64,000 nucleotides of DNA from Prorocentrum cordatum. Its lineage: Eukaryota; Sar; Dinophyceae; Prorocentrales; Prorocentraceae. Made by a program: the position numbers and the translations under genes. The notes beneath the pieces are model-generated. The model ran no database searches. It was not told the origin of the DNA and saw only the letters and a program-made list of their open reading frames with translations. Of the stretch, positions 18,937-28,443 are shown one piece after another; the stretch's first letter is position 1; each line of letters begins with the position of its first letter. The DNA lies in assembly GCA_963575745.1 (NCBI GenBank), contig CAUYUJ010016486.1:1-64000 (forward strand), written 5' to 3'.

Positions 18937-20169
18937 ATGAATGCTGCGACGTGGTACTGTCAAAGGGCTGGGGGAAAAAATGGCAGAGCGGCGGAAGTAA
19001 TACACTGTCTGGCCCATGTTGGCCTTGCGGCAATTCAGGAGGGACAACATCTGATATCTAGTGAGTGCACACGCCTGGGGTTTAGTGTTTCCCCATCAAA
19101 TGATGGGAAGGCGGCCATTATGATGAACGGACAATGGAAGGGACAGATTCGGGACATTATCACTACACAATCTAGACTGGTCGTGGCTGCCTTGGGCAAG
19201 AAAAACCACCCAATTATCTTTGCGAGCGTTTACCTTCCTGATGAGAGCGTCAAAGATGCCGAGACTATATGCGACGAAACGGTTGCTGAACTTACACGGA
19301 TCATTAGAGAATGCAGTGGGAAATATAGGACTCCAAGCGTGGTTATCTCTGGGGATTTCAATGTGGAGCTCCCTGGGAACATTTGTGGGGAATTCAAGGG
19401 TATAAGATATGCTATTACGGGTGGTGGTGTGGATGGGAGGATGGTTTATTCGGAGGAGGGTACTAAGATCAGAGAGAGGGGGAGGATCAAACACGACATG
19501 AGGAGGAGGATACTAGGTATGCTCATGGAGTTCGGTTTGAAGGCTGCCAACACATTTCAAGATAGGTCTGTGACGTGGACAGGCTACGCGAGGGGGCGCG
19601 TGCCAGCCAGGTCCGCTGTGCTCGACAATATGTGTATACCGCTTCGCTGGGACATAGCGGAGATGACGGTATCATACGAGTTTCACAGAGGGGGTAAGCT
19701 GGCTACCAGCCGCTTGTCTGACCATGCGATGCTTTTTCTTTCTGCTAGAGACCACGGGAGTCCTGACAGATTTTGGAATGCATGTTATAGACCACGGGTG
19801 CAGTTGGTAGGTTACACGCCGAGTACATGGTATGACGAGAACATCGCACGTACACAATGTGATGAGATGATGGAACGGATTCATGGTTTCCAGGGTGACG
19901 GTGATGATGATGACATGGGCCTCAAAGGGACCCCCAATGGTATACCTTACGAGACAAAGACCTGCGACGACGACGGTCCTGGATGTGGTACTCCTCGGGA
20001 CTTTCGTGGTTTGGCTTCTGGACTCGTGAGCAGTTTTACCCAGGGAGTTGCTTTTCAGACCAGGGATGCCGCTCGAAAACCTCCCGTGCGACCGTCAGGA
20101 CTCCAGCCGTTGCTTGAACGGCGTCTTTCTCACTTCCGCCTGGACAGAGTCCTGAGAGGCGAGAGCTGA
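18937..20169 (+). CDS. LINE ORF2 N-terminal part: APE-type endonuclease
   Basis: A 410-residue frame with the landmarks of exonuclease-endonuclease-phosphatase enzymes: Glu 35 in AAIQEGQ, SGDFN (Asp 140, Asn 142), the Thr-Trp pair in VTWTGY, LDNMCI near 230 and SDH at 261-263. All catalytic positions look intact. The enzyme nicks target DNA to prime reverse transcription. The C-terminal ~120 residues are a low-identity linker. The frame closes at TGA 20167-20169 while the RT frame (one base back, -1) is already open from 20118, so a frameshift joins the two domains. I see no classic slippery heptamer in the overlap, which makes a mutation as likely as programmed frameshifting. Confidence 0.85.
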   Translation: MNAATWYCQRAGGKNGRAAEVIHCLAHVGLAAIQEGQHLISSECTRLGFSVSPSNDGKAAIMMNGQWKGQIRDIITTQSRLVVAALGKKNHPIIFASVYLPDESVKDAETICDETVAELTRIIRECSGKYRTPSVVISGDFNVELPGNICGEFKGIRYAITGGGVDGRMVYSEEGTKIRERGRIKHDMRRRILGMLMEFGLKAANTFQDRSVTWTGYARGRVPARSAVLDNMCIPLRWDIAEMTVSYEFHRGGKLATSRLSDHAMLFLSARDHGSPDRFWNACYRPRVQLVGYTPSTWYDENIARTQCDEMMERIHGFQGDGDDDDMGLKGTPNGIPYETKTCDDDGPGCGTPRDFRGLASGLVSSFTQGVAFQTRDAARKPPVRPSGLQPLLERRLSHFRLDRVLRGES

Positions 20170-22919
20170 CACGTCAGCTCAACGCCCTGCGGAGACAATG
20201 CCGCCGTGCTCGTCTGGAGTGGCAGATCCCGCCCGTGCGCAGACGTGTACGCAACACACTACACAATCTGGGAGGGACGGAGGATAGACAGCATTGGGAG
20301 AGGATCATACATCGTACTTGTCAGGAGCAGTTCTCATCTCTTGAGGCACGTTCGGCCAACAGTCGCCTGTTGCAGGAGCTGCGACGGGAGGCTAACATGA
20401 TGCCGGCCTCGAATTTACCTTCCAGCACGCTCTTGCGTGCTCGGAGTCGGCTCCGATCGTCCAGGGCGACAGGACGGGACGGTGTGCCGTGCGAGATATT
20501 GAAGAAAATACCATGGGCCTCTCTGAATAAGATGCACACAATCTTTGACCAGGTCTTTAGGGGTGTGATCCCATACCCTGAAAGTTGGCGTGAGATCCTT
20601 GTTTGCGTTATGCCGAAGAAGACTCTCACTAGTAACATGTCCGACTGCAGGTTCCTGTGCTTGCTCAATGCTATCGCACGTTGGTATGTCAGCACGCTTG
20701 TGTGTATGATCGAGGAGTCTGTGGAGTCTTCGGGTGTACTACGCCGTTTGGGTCTCTACGGATTCCAGCGTAACCGCAATACATTCGAAATCACTGCGGC
20801 CCTCAAAAATATGGGCCAACATGCGTCCAAATGGCGTGATCAAGAACTGCACGTTGCTATCTGTGATATCCGTAGAGCCTTCGACCATGCCACTGTGGGG
20901 AAACTCCGTGAGGCCCTTCAATGGAGTCAGGTACCTCTGCAGTTTCAGATACCCCTTCTGGAGGCTGTACTCTATGGGAGTTGTGAGGTCACAGGTGAGG
21001 GTCTGAGTATTGAGGGATTCTCTTGGGTTGTGAATATTAGGACTGGAGGTCCAGAAGGGCCACTGGCTTTCAACCTTATTGCTGCCCACATGTGGAGTGC
21101 GACGTTTCATACATGGGATGTCTTGGGGTACGGTTACAGATGCGAGATTGTAGGGGAAAAATGGAGTACGACGGTTCAACATACGGTCAACCACATGGTC
21201 TGGGCTGATAACGTGGTAGTACTGGCTCAAAGCGAATCACAACTTACCGAGATGCTTTCGCAGCTCACACACTCTCTTGTGCGACGCGGCATGGAATGGA
21301 AACCCATTCAAGCTGATGCCACTCCCACCCCTCTGATTGGCGAATACCTTGTTTTTGGACAGGATGTGAGTTTTAAACAGGACGGTGCGATTTCACAGGT
21401 ACATAATATTGAGATCTCATCGACGACCAATGAATTTCAGACTTTTCGATTATCTCGTGTGACGTCTACGGTGCTGCTGGGTGTTTTCATTACCACCGAC
21501 TATCGGGCACATTCTCATGAGGATCTGGCTTATCGTCTGGATGCTGCAAGGAGGGCTTTCTATTCACAGAAGGCCTACTATGGGGCCAGATGTGTACCTA
21601 CCAATGCTAAGTTTCAGAGGTATACGGAACGGATTCAATCTCAGATACTGTATGGAGGAGAAAATCTCACATTGGATGACAGCAGTCTCGAGGACATCCA
21701 CCGCTTTGAGGGCCGATGCTTGCTGCAGATCGTGGCCACGAGGAGGCTGCCAGAAGAGTCCATTCAGGACTATGAGCTGCGTCGGAGGAGGAGATGCAGA
21801 ACACTGTTTCAGGAGGCAGGTTTTATGCCACTGCCACAGCGATTATTGTTAGCATGCTGGAATGTTGCCAATGATTTGTCTACTTTTCTCCAATCTGTGC
21901 CTGTGCATAACTGTCACGATCGCTGTTGGTATGATGCGAGATTCGGTATGATGGCCTTCCCTAAGCAATCGGATAACATGCGTGATCGAGCTGCCGCATT
22001 TTTCCATGCACATGCTTCCACGCGTATTCGTCGGGAGGAAGGGGATATGAGGAGGAGGAAAATGGGGAGGGAAGTGACGGCTCAGCGCACATGGCAGTAC
22101 CCACTACAGCAGTTCTTTGGTGATGACTGGTGGGACTGCATGCTGCGCAGTGATTTTTTCACGTGGGCTGTCGTGACGGCGGCCGAGCGTATACGCAAAT
22201 ATTTTCAGCCAGAACACAAGAGAGGATGTGGTACCAACTACGAGAAGGAGGAGGAGTTCGGTATTAGCGGAGGTATGGAGGAGGAAAGAGAACCCAAGAG
22301 AAGAAGGATGGAGGAGGAGGAGAACCTGAGACTCAGCAAACGTATTGCACTATCGTACATGCGTGAGACGGTCTGGGATTCTACCACCCCTGGACTACCT
22401 GTGGAGATCTGCGGGGATAGCCTGCTGATTGTGTCGTGGATCAACGGTGTGTGGGCATGTGAACAGGTGGACTATCGCAAACGAGTTGCCAACTTGCAGG
22501 ATCGGTTATACAACGTATGTGTGCAGGAGGGAGGGAGACCACCTATGAAGGGACGGGACATTGTGAAGCATATCTTCAGGGAAAACAATGAGAGAGCTGA
22601 CAGACTGACACATGAGGCCCGCGAGGGCCTAACTTATATCAAAGAGTCGTACGATTCTATATTTACTAACACGATGAATGTCGTTGCCATTCGGGGTGCC
22701 TGGGATGGTGGCGTCTCGGCCTTAGGGGTTGGGTGTGGCTGCTGGCTCGATATCGGGTTTCGGACAAATACTAACGACTGTGTTTGGACGGAGGTGTACA
22801 GAGAAGCCTGGTGTTTGAGCGATGCTTGCACAGTTACTCAAGCTGAACTGAGTGCCGCGGAACGGCTGCTTGCAGCCACAGCTCGTCTTGCGCGTGTTTG
22901 CCGTCTCTTTTCATGTTGA
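20163..22919 (+). CDS. LINE ORF2 C-terminal part: reverse transcriptase and RNase H
   Basis: The listed start reads ELTRQLNALRRQ upstream of the first usable start (GTG 20235); numbering is from that GTG. RT motifs in order: ATGRDGVPCEIL (78-89), SWREILVCVMPKK, YGFQRNRNTF, CDIRRAFD (Asp 211, Asp 217), GGPEGPLAFN (271-280), then MVWADNVVVL with WADN at 323-326 (21201-21212), where most RTs have YADD. A long thumb and connection follow. The C-terminus is an RNase HI-like fold: GDSLLIVSW (first Asp at 22416) and [13 protein letters not shown]. After it comes a conserved Gly/Trp/Cys block and '[11 protein letters not shown]', a tail shared by all LINE copies here. Asn for the second Asp is unusual but need not abolish activity. 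Confidence 0.88.
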   Translation, partial: ELTRQLNALRRQCRRARLEWQIPPVRRRVRNTLHNLGGTEDRQHWERIIHRTCQEQFSSLEARSANSRLLQELRREANMMPASNLPSSTLLRARSRLRSSRATGRDGVPCEILKKIPWASLNKMHTIFDQVFRGVIPYPESWREILVCVMPKKTLTSNMSDCRFLCLLNAIARWYVSTLVCMIEESVESSGVLRRLGLYGFQRNRNTFEITAALKNMGQHASKWRDQELHVAICDIRRAFDHATVGKLREALQWSQVPLQFQIPLLEAVLYGSCEVTGEGLSIEGFSWVVNIRTGGPEGPLAFNLIAAHMWSATFHTWDVLGYGYRCEIVGEKWSTTVQHTVNHMVWADNVVVLAQSESQLTEMLSQLTHSLVRRGMEWKPIQADATPTPLIGEYLVFGQDVSFKQDGAISQVHNIEISSTTNEFQTFRLSRVTSTVLLGVFITTDYRAHSHEDLAYRLDAARRAFYSQKAYYGARCVPTNAKFQRYTERIQSQILYGGENLTLDDSSLEDIHRFEGRCLLQIVATRRLPEESIQDYELRRRRRCRTLFQEAGFMPLPQRLLLACWNVANDLSTFLQSVPVHNCHDRCWYDARFGMMAFPKQSDNMRDRAAAFFHAHASTRIRREEGDMRRRKMGREVTAQRTWQYPLQQFFGDDWWDCMLRSDFFTWAVVTAAERIRKYFQPEHKRGCGTNYEKEEEFGISGGMEEEREPKRRRMEEEENLRLSKRIALSYMRETVWDSTTPGLPVEICGDSLLIVSWINGVWACEQVDYRKRVANLQDRLYNVCVQEGGRPPMKGRDIVKHIFRENNERADRLTHEAREGLTYIKESYDSIFTNTMNVVAIRGAWDGGVSALGVGCGCWLDIGFRTNTNDCVWTEVYREAWCLSDACTVTQAELSAAERLLAATARLARVCRLFSC

Positions 22920-23060
22920 TGCCTGTGCTTCTGTATATCTACGCGCTTCGCGCTCTATACTGTACAGGCTGAATTGTAACAGCTGACGCTGCCGTGTGGA
23001 CACTGCGACTGGGCTCTGAGAGCCCGCTTCAGTCGACTCCAAGCCAAGCCAAGCCAAGCC
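22920..23060 (+). other. LINE 3' UTR with short palindrome and AAGCC tail
   Basis: About 140 bases, including the palindrome ACGCGCTTCGCGCT and ending in four AAGCC units. Present almost unchanged in the truncated copy at 17151-17286, which has three units. Short tandem-repeat tails are common at LINE 3' ends, and this one recreates the GCC/TCCCCC junction. Confidence 0.8.
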
Positions 23061-23137
23061 TCCCCCGTCCGGAGCGCCAGCGGGAGTGGCGGGGGGCGGG
23101 GTGCGTAGAGGGCCGCATGGGGGTCGCGGGGGAGGGA
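23061..23137 (+). repeat. Right arm of the inverted-repeat module displaced by LINE insertion
   Basis: TCCCCCGTCCGGAGCGCCAG continues the module whose left part lies at 16588-16690. In the intact module (24455-24480) the two parts are contiguous: GGTGCC then TCCCCCCTCCGGAGCGCC. Confidence 0.75.
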
Positions 23138-24350
23138 GGGGTGTCTGTGTGGCTGTGTGTCTGTGTGTTTGAGTGTTCTTGTGCCTGTGTCTGTGCGTCT
23201 GTGGGCCGGTGTGTAGTGTGTCTGTGTGTCTGTGTGCCTGTGTGTATGTGTGTCGGTGCGTCTGTGTGTCTGTGTGTCTGTGTGTCTGCGTGTCTGTGTG
23301 TCTGTGTGTATCTGTGTCTGTGTGTGCGTGCGCTTGTGTGTCTGTGTGTCCGTGTGTCTGTGTGACTGTGTGCTTGTGTGCCTGTGTGTCTTTGTGTCTG
23401 TGTGTCTGTGTGTCTGTGTGTCTGTGTTTCTGTGTGTCTGTGTGTCCGTGTTTCTGTGTGTCTGTGTGTCTGTGTGTCTGTGTGTCAGCGTGTCTGTGTC
23501 TGGCATGCGTGTGCGCTGGTGTGCGTTTGCGTGTGTGTGTGTGTGTGTGTGCGTGTGCGTGTGTCTGTGGCTGCGTGAGTGTTTGCGTGCGTGTGTGCGT
23601 GCGGGTGTTCGCGTGTGGGCGTGAGCATCCTTGTGCGGGAGTGGCCGCCGCTGCCGACGGCTCTGGGGGGCCAGCGCGACCTTGGCGGCGCTGGCCTCGT
23701 CGGTGGGCGGTGGCGGCTGGGCGACTTCGAGGATTGCGTGTCCGTGTGTCTGTGTTCCTTTTTGTTAATGTGTCTGTGTGTCTGTGTGTGTGTCTCTTGT
23801 GAGTATGTGTGTCTGTGTGTCGTGTGCCTTTGTGTATCGGTTTCTGTGTGGCTGTGTGTCTGTGTGTCTGTGTGTCAGCGTGTCAGTGTGGCAGTGGCAG
23901 TGTGTCATTGTGTCAGTGTTTGTCAGTTTGTCAGTGTGTCAGTGTGTCTGTGTGTCTGTGTGTCTGTGTGTCTGTGTGACCGTGTGACCGTGTGTCTGTG
24001 TGTCTGTGTGTATGTGTATGTGTGTCCGTGTGTATGCGTGTCTGTGCGTCTGTGTGTCTGTGTGTCTGTGTCTGCGTCTCTGTGTGTCTGTGTGTCTGTG
24101 TGTCTGTGCGTCTGTGTGTTTGTGTGTGTGTGTGTCTGTGTGTCTGTGTACCTGTGTGTCTGTATGTCTATGTGTCTCTGTGTCTGTGAGTGAGTGTGTC
24201 TGTGTGTCAGTGTGTCAGTGTGTCCGTGTGTGTGTGTGTGTGTCTCTGTGTCTGTGTGTGTGTCTGTGCGTCTGTGTTTCTGTGTGTCTGTGTGTCTCTG
24301 TGTCTGTGCGCGTGTGTATGCGTGTGAGTGTGTGGGTGTGTGTCTGCCTG
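23138..24350 (+). repeat. (CTGTGTGT)n microsatellite, interrupted
   Basis: The same 8-bp repeat as 16203-16590. It is interrupted at about 23625-23737 by GC-rich unique sequence. The interruption begins with GTGCGT-type variants and holds no gene I can see. Long Cys/Val/Ser ORFs on plus and Thr/His ORFs on minus are repeat artefacts. Confidence 0.95.
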
Positions 24351-24364
24351 TGTGCGCGCGCGGC

Positions 24365-24490
24365 GCTGGGGCCCCCGCGCTTTGCCCCAGTGGCGCTCCG
24401 TGAGGGCGGAGGTGGCTGGAGTGCAGGGAGGTCCGGCCCCAAAATGGGGCGGTGCCTCCCCCCTCCGGAGCGCCGGCGGGGAGGCCGTGG
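24365..24490 (+). repeat. Intact GC-rich inverted-repeat module within the microsatellite
   Basis: Arms of about 20 bp: GGCGCTCCGTGAGGGCGGAGG at 24393 pairs with the reverse complement of CCTCCCCCCTCCGGAGCGCC at 24455-24474. Inside lies a smaller dyad GCCCCAAAATGGGGC. This is the empty-site counterpart of the module split by the LINE pair. Confidence 0.8.
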
Positions 24491-24760
24491 GCGCGTGGTG
24501 TGTGTGCTTGTGTGATTTGGGTGCGTGTGCGTGTCCGTGGGTGTGTATGGGAGATGTTGTGTGTTTGTGTGTGTGTGTGGGTGTGCGCGTTCGCGCGTGT
24601 GTTTCGACCTCTGCGCGTGGATGTGTGTGTGTGTGCGTGTGTGTGCGCGTGTGTGCTGAGCATGCTGGCGTGCGTTTGTGTCCTCGTGTTGTATGTGTGT
24701 TCCCGTGCGTGCGTGCTCGTGTGCGTGTGCTCGTTTGTGTGAGTGCCTCTTTGCTATCCG
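24491..24760 (+). repeat. GT-rich degenerate microsatellite
   Basis: GTGTGTG and GCGTGT runs that extend the field beyond the module, ending where AT-richer DNA begins. No gene seen. Confidence 0.85.
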
Positions 24761-25320
24761 GTCTTTGGACGCTTCCAAGTATAACGAAATGCTCTACGAG
24801 GTACTCCTGTCTCGGGAGCCGTTGCAGATCACGCCAAAGAGAACTTACACCGACACCGGCGAGGGCCCAGTCCCTGGCAGCTTGACACTCAGAGCGTGTC
24901 TCACCCGGTCGATCTGCAGAACTCCCAGTCATGGAACTCTCTACTACATCAGCTGAACTCCAAACCGCGGTACTCCCAACTGCAGAACTCCCAGCTGTTG
25001 AACTCCCAACTGCATTAACAACTGCATAAGCGGAACTCCGAACTGTGGAACCTCCTACTGCATTCCGAACTGTTAAACTCCCGACTACACTGGAACTCCC
25101 ACATGCACCAGCTGAACTCCAAACTGCGGTGCTCTCCACGGCGCTCCCGTTGGTCGCATGCAATTCTGAAGTGCGCAACTTTGAACTCTCGATCGCCTCC
25201 ACTTTTTTTGAAACAATATCCTTTCATTCTGAGAGGAGCAGCACCTCGATCAACGTGCACTCGATGACATGCCTCCTTCTCCTCCTTACCAACAAAGAGA
25301 ACACAAAGACTGGGGACCTT
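24760..25320 (+). repeat. Degenerate short tandem repeat and repeat fragments
   Basis: 24760-24805 resembles the inverted end of the 36396-37643 element (CTCTTTGCTATCCGG, TTTGGACGCTTCCAAG). 24925-25150 is a loose repeat of AACTCCCAACTGC-like units. No gene seen. Confidence 0.6.
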
Positions 25321-25352
25321 CGGTACACCGTCAACCTGGTTACCGCCGGGAA

Positions 25353-25582
25353 CCTCGTAGAGCTCTTTTCTTGCGCGGCGATCATCAAAACACATGAAGA
25401 AAGCTTCTGGAGCGAAATACGAAAAACTAGAACAAACACGTTTTTCTGTTTTTATCCAACGTCGGTTCCTCCAAGTGTTTTGATAGTGATACTGCACCTA
25501 CGGACCTGAGAATTTGACTGGCAGACGCTTTACCCCGCGCCGGAATTCCTTTAGCTCATCGATGACGAAGAGCTCTACGAGG
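25353..25582 (-). mobile_element. Short copy of the 13-bp-TIR element (MITE-like)
   Basis: Bounded by CCTCGTAGAGCTC (25353) and its reverse complement GAGCTCTACGAGG (25570). It contains the internal block 'ccaagtgttttgatag...acggacctgag' shared with the other copies, and is shorter (230 bp) than the 351-357-bp copies. A reversed hairpin module abuts its left end (25321-25352). Confidence 0.6.
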
Positions 25583-26024
25583 TATCAGTCTGAGTCCCAC
25601 GCGCAATGTGAAAACAGGGATCTGTCTGAGTCCCACAATCGGAACAATGCGAACACGAAAGATTGCCAGCCAATTCAACAGCATCCATATCAGTCTGTGT
25701 TCCACCAGTTGCTTTTCTACACAGCGTAGCTGTCTGAGAATAGTCAGCAGAAGCACGATCGGCTGTAGACGAGGAAACAGGATCGATCAATATCGAAGCT
25801 ATGTTTGACTGGCAAGTCCATCTTCGCAGGCTAGTTTTGGCAACAGGTGAATCACGATAATACCTCGCAGAGCTCTTCGGCAAACCTCGTAGAGCTCTTC
25901 GGCATCGATGAGCTAGAGGAATTCCGGCGCGGGGTGGAGCTAGTTGACCCAGCCGGCCGGGGCGGACAATGTGTTAACTTTGGGTCATTTTTGCTGAGAT
26001 TTGGAAGATATTTGACAATTCGCA
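25583..26024 (+). repeat. Repeat-derived spacer
   Basis: Loose repeats of CTGTCTGAGTCCCA lie at 25590-25640. Two further CCTCG(C/T)AGAGCTC ends follow at 25862 and 25882 with the GAATTCCGGCGCGG block, so this is debris of the MITE-like family. No gene seen. Confidence 0.5.
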
Positions 26025-26031
26025 CCTCGTG

Positions 26032-27033
26032 GAGCTCTTCGGCAAGATGAGCTAAGAGGAATTCGGGCGCAGGGTGGAGCTAGTTGGCCGACCCGACCTT
26101 AAGAGACAATGTAATGATTTGGGGTCGGTTTTTCAATCTTTGTGCAAATTTTGAAAGTTCGTTTTAAGAACTGGTATTTTTTCACGTGTAGTGGGTTATG
26201 CCGCGTCTGCCAGTTTAATTCTCAGGTCCGTAGCTGCAATTTTATTATCAAAACACTTGCTGGAACCGACTGTGTTCCGAGTCATCTTGACACGCGTTCG
26301 CAATTTTCTGTACTCAACTCGAGATTTAGGAGAGCTACAGAGCTCATGCTTAGGAACCTATTCGGAATCACCAGGCGCCTTCGTGTGCTGCATCCAGAGG
26401 TCTGAACTCGGTCTTATACTCGAGCTAGGTCCGCAACACTATTTGTATCCTTCGAGTTATTTTGACAAGTCCTCTCGGTTTCCTGTACTTAGCCGAAGGT
26501 TTAGGAGAGCTACAGAGCTGGGGGCCGGCGGAGAGCTCTTCGGCAAGATGAGCTAAGAGGAATTCGGGCGCAGGGTGGAGCTAGGTGGCCGACCCGACCT
26601 TAAGAGACAATGTGATGACTTGGGGTCGGTTTTTCAATCTTCATGCAAATTTTGAAAGTTCGTCTTAAGAACTGTTTTTTTTTTCACGTGTAGTGGGTTA
26701 TGCCGCGTCTGCCAGTTTAATTCTCAGGTCCGTAGCTGCAATATTACTTTCAAAACACTTGCTGGAACCGACTGTGTTCCGAGTCATCTTGACACGCGTT
26801 CACAATTTTCTGTACTCAACTCGAGATTTAGGAGAGCTACAGAGCTCATACTTAGAAACCTATTCGAAATCACCAGGCGCGTTCGTGTGTTGCATCCAGA
26901 GGTCTGAACTCGGTCTTATACTCGAGCTAGGTCCGCAAAACTATTTGTATCCTTCGAGTTATTTTGACAAGTCCTCTAGGTTTTTTGTACTTAGCTGAAG
27001 GTTTAGGAGGGCTTCAGAGCTGGTGCGCATATA
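26032..27033 (+). repeat. 501-bp tandem duplication
   Basis: GAGCTCTTCGGCAAGATGAG occurs at 26032 and 26533, and the following ~500 bases match closely. Each unit holds the MITE-like left part and a satellite-like part ('gaggtctgaactcggtc', 'gtcatcttgacacgcgtt'). Small ORFs of about 100 residues in each unit are not convincing genes. Confidence 0.8.
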
Positions 27034-27212
27034 AACCAATCCAGTATCATCCGGCGCGTTCTTTTCTTGCATCGAGAGGCCTGAACTTGGTCTGGTACTC
27101 GAGCTAGGTCCACGAAAAAAAAATGGAAACTGAAAAACGTGTTTTTCGAGCTTTTGCCTTCACGCTTGAGAAAGCTTTTTTCGTATGCTCCGAGCAGCGC
27201 CGCGCGAGAACA

Positions 27213-27261
27213 GAGCTCTACGAGGCTCCCGGCGGTTACCTGGTTGACGGTTTACCGCCGG
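27213..27261 (+). repeat. Hairpin module (family representative)
   Basis: Organisation: GAGCTCTACGAGG, a few bases, arm CCGGCGGTAACC (here GGCGGTTACC), loop CTGGTTGACG, arm GTTTACCGCCGG. Other plus-oriented copies: 27468-27525, 27854-27901, 30419-30475, 30744-30799, 31220-31276, 31482-31537, 36338-36393, 39836-39885, 41534-41588. Reversed copies: 25321-25365, 28410-28443, 31571-31624, 37712-37761. Copies split by insertions: 32181-32200 with 34731-34752, 41817-41850 with 43228-43252, and 44761-44781 (right half missing). The arms could form a 10-12-bp stem. The biochemical role is unknown. Confidence 0.85.
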
Positions 27262-27524
27262 ATCCCAGTTTTGAGAAAGCAGATTTTTCGCACCTGTCAA
27301 CGACTATGAGGGCCTCTGCGTCTTAATATGAGCTCTGTAGGCGCACATTTACTATCAAAACACTTGGAGCAACCAACTTCATCTCGACATGAAAAATATC
27401 AATGTTAAATTTTTCGAGATGCCTCCAGAAGCTCTCTTTCGTCTCTGAGCACTCTCACGCTTGGAAGGAGCTCTACGAGGTTCCCGGCGGTGACCAGGTT
27501 GACGGTTCACCGCCGGCGCCAGTT

Positions 27525-27900
27525 GATGAGCTAGAGGAATTCCCGCGCGGGGTGGAGCTAGTTGGCTGACCCGGCCTGAAGAGACAAGAGACACAGTGAT
27601 GACTTTGGGTCAGTTTTGCTAAGATTTGAGAGATATTTGACAATTCATTTTGAGAAACCAGATTATTCGCACCTGTAATGGGTTATGACGCGTGCGCCTG
27701 TAAAATTTTCAGGCCCGTAGGTACAGTATTACTACCAAAACATTTGGAGCAACCGACGTTAGATAAAAATCGAAAAAACGATGTTTTTCGAGTTTCTCGG
27801 GTCTCGCTCCAGAAGCTCTCTTCATGTGTTCTGAGGAGCGCGGTGTGAGAAAGGAGCTCTACGAGGCTTCCGGCGGTAACCTGGTTGACGGTTTACCGCC
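27525..27900 (+). mobile_element. MITE-like unit, right-end complete
   Basis: From GATGAGCTAGAGGAATTCC to GAGCTCTACGAGG plus hairpin. It contains the internal block with 'caggcccgtaggtacagtattac' and the 'gagcaaccgacgtt' stretch found in all copies. No coding capacity. Confidence 0.6.
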
Positions 27901-27901
27901 G

Positions 27902-28410
27902 ATTCCCATCTAAAACCACTTCGGCAGTCGTCCGTTCCAGCCCTGCGGGTGGGAGACACGTAGGTGGCACCAAACCTTCCAGAGGCAAGCGAATAGGTCG
28001 TTGCACACAGTAACCGTTCTTAATGGCCAGCGCCCGACGCATAATGCGCGCACCTGCGCTCCGTACGTACGGCATAGCGAAAAGCGACCAGAAACAGCTG
28101 CAGGTGGCAGAACCGCACGAAAGCAAATGTATTGAAGACCACTCGAGGCGATCAAACGTGTGAGAGGAATGGCAATACAATATCACTCTATGCAAAATTG
28201 TTATCTCCACGCGAGGCGAAGGTACATTACAAATTGCCAGCACCAAACCGCAACAATAAATGAAGATGATAGGCCAACAATGACAAGCAATATGTACAGG
28301 GAGATGGGCAGTTGCGTAGGCAGAACAAAACACCCGCAGCTGCACGATGCAGCTTGAGGAGGCCCCGACGGGCCAGGTCGCCGCTGAGATCCCCGAGGAG
28401 GGGCAGCAGC
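27902..28410. other. Non-repetitive insert between two opposed hairpin modules
   Basis: About 500 bases with no match elsewhere in the window that I can see. It lies between a plus-oriented module (ends 27901) and a reversed one (starts 28410). The minus strand has a 150-residue Cys/Leu-rich ORF (27893-28345) with no recognisable motif, so I do not call a gene. Confidence 0.4.
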
Positions 28411-28443
28411 AACCTGGTCACCGCCGGGAACCTCGTAGAGCTC

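Larger units (their letters stand above)
17293..23060 (+). mobile_element. Near full-length LINE (non-LTR retrotransposon)
   Basis: A 5.8-kb element with 5' UTR repeats, ORF1, an APE-type endonuclease, RT plus RNase H, a short 3' UTR and an (AAGCC)n tail of about four units. TCCCCC occurs at both edges (17287-17292 and 23061-23066) and could be the target-site duplication, though it is low complexity. The sequence just inside the 5' edge holds TGGCTCAAG plus GCTCAAG, like the end of the dinoflagellate spliced leader. Coding capacity is almost intact, so insertion is probably recent. Confidence 0.88.

Noticed and set aside
16203-24740. Long Cys/Val/Ser-rich (plus) and Thr/His-rich (minus) ORFs
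   Set aside because: They are translations of the CTGTGTGT microsatellite and contain nothing beyond the repeat.
26228-26260. Full spliced-leader copy from 'tccgtagctgcaatttt'
   Set aside because: Only the first seven bases match. The sequence is an internal block of the MITE-like family that recurs with changes at 26734, 27715 and 39330.
27893-28345. 150-residue minus-strand Cys/Leu-rich ORF
   Set aside because: No motif and no recognisable relative, in a region bounded by repeats; kept only as a non-repetitive insert.
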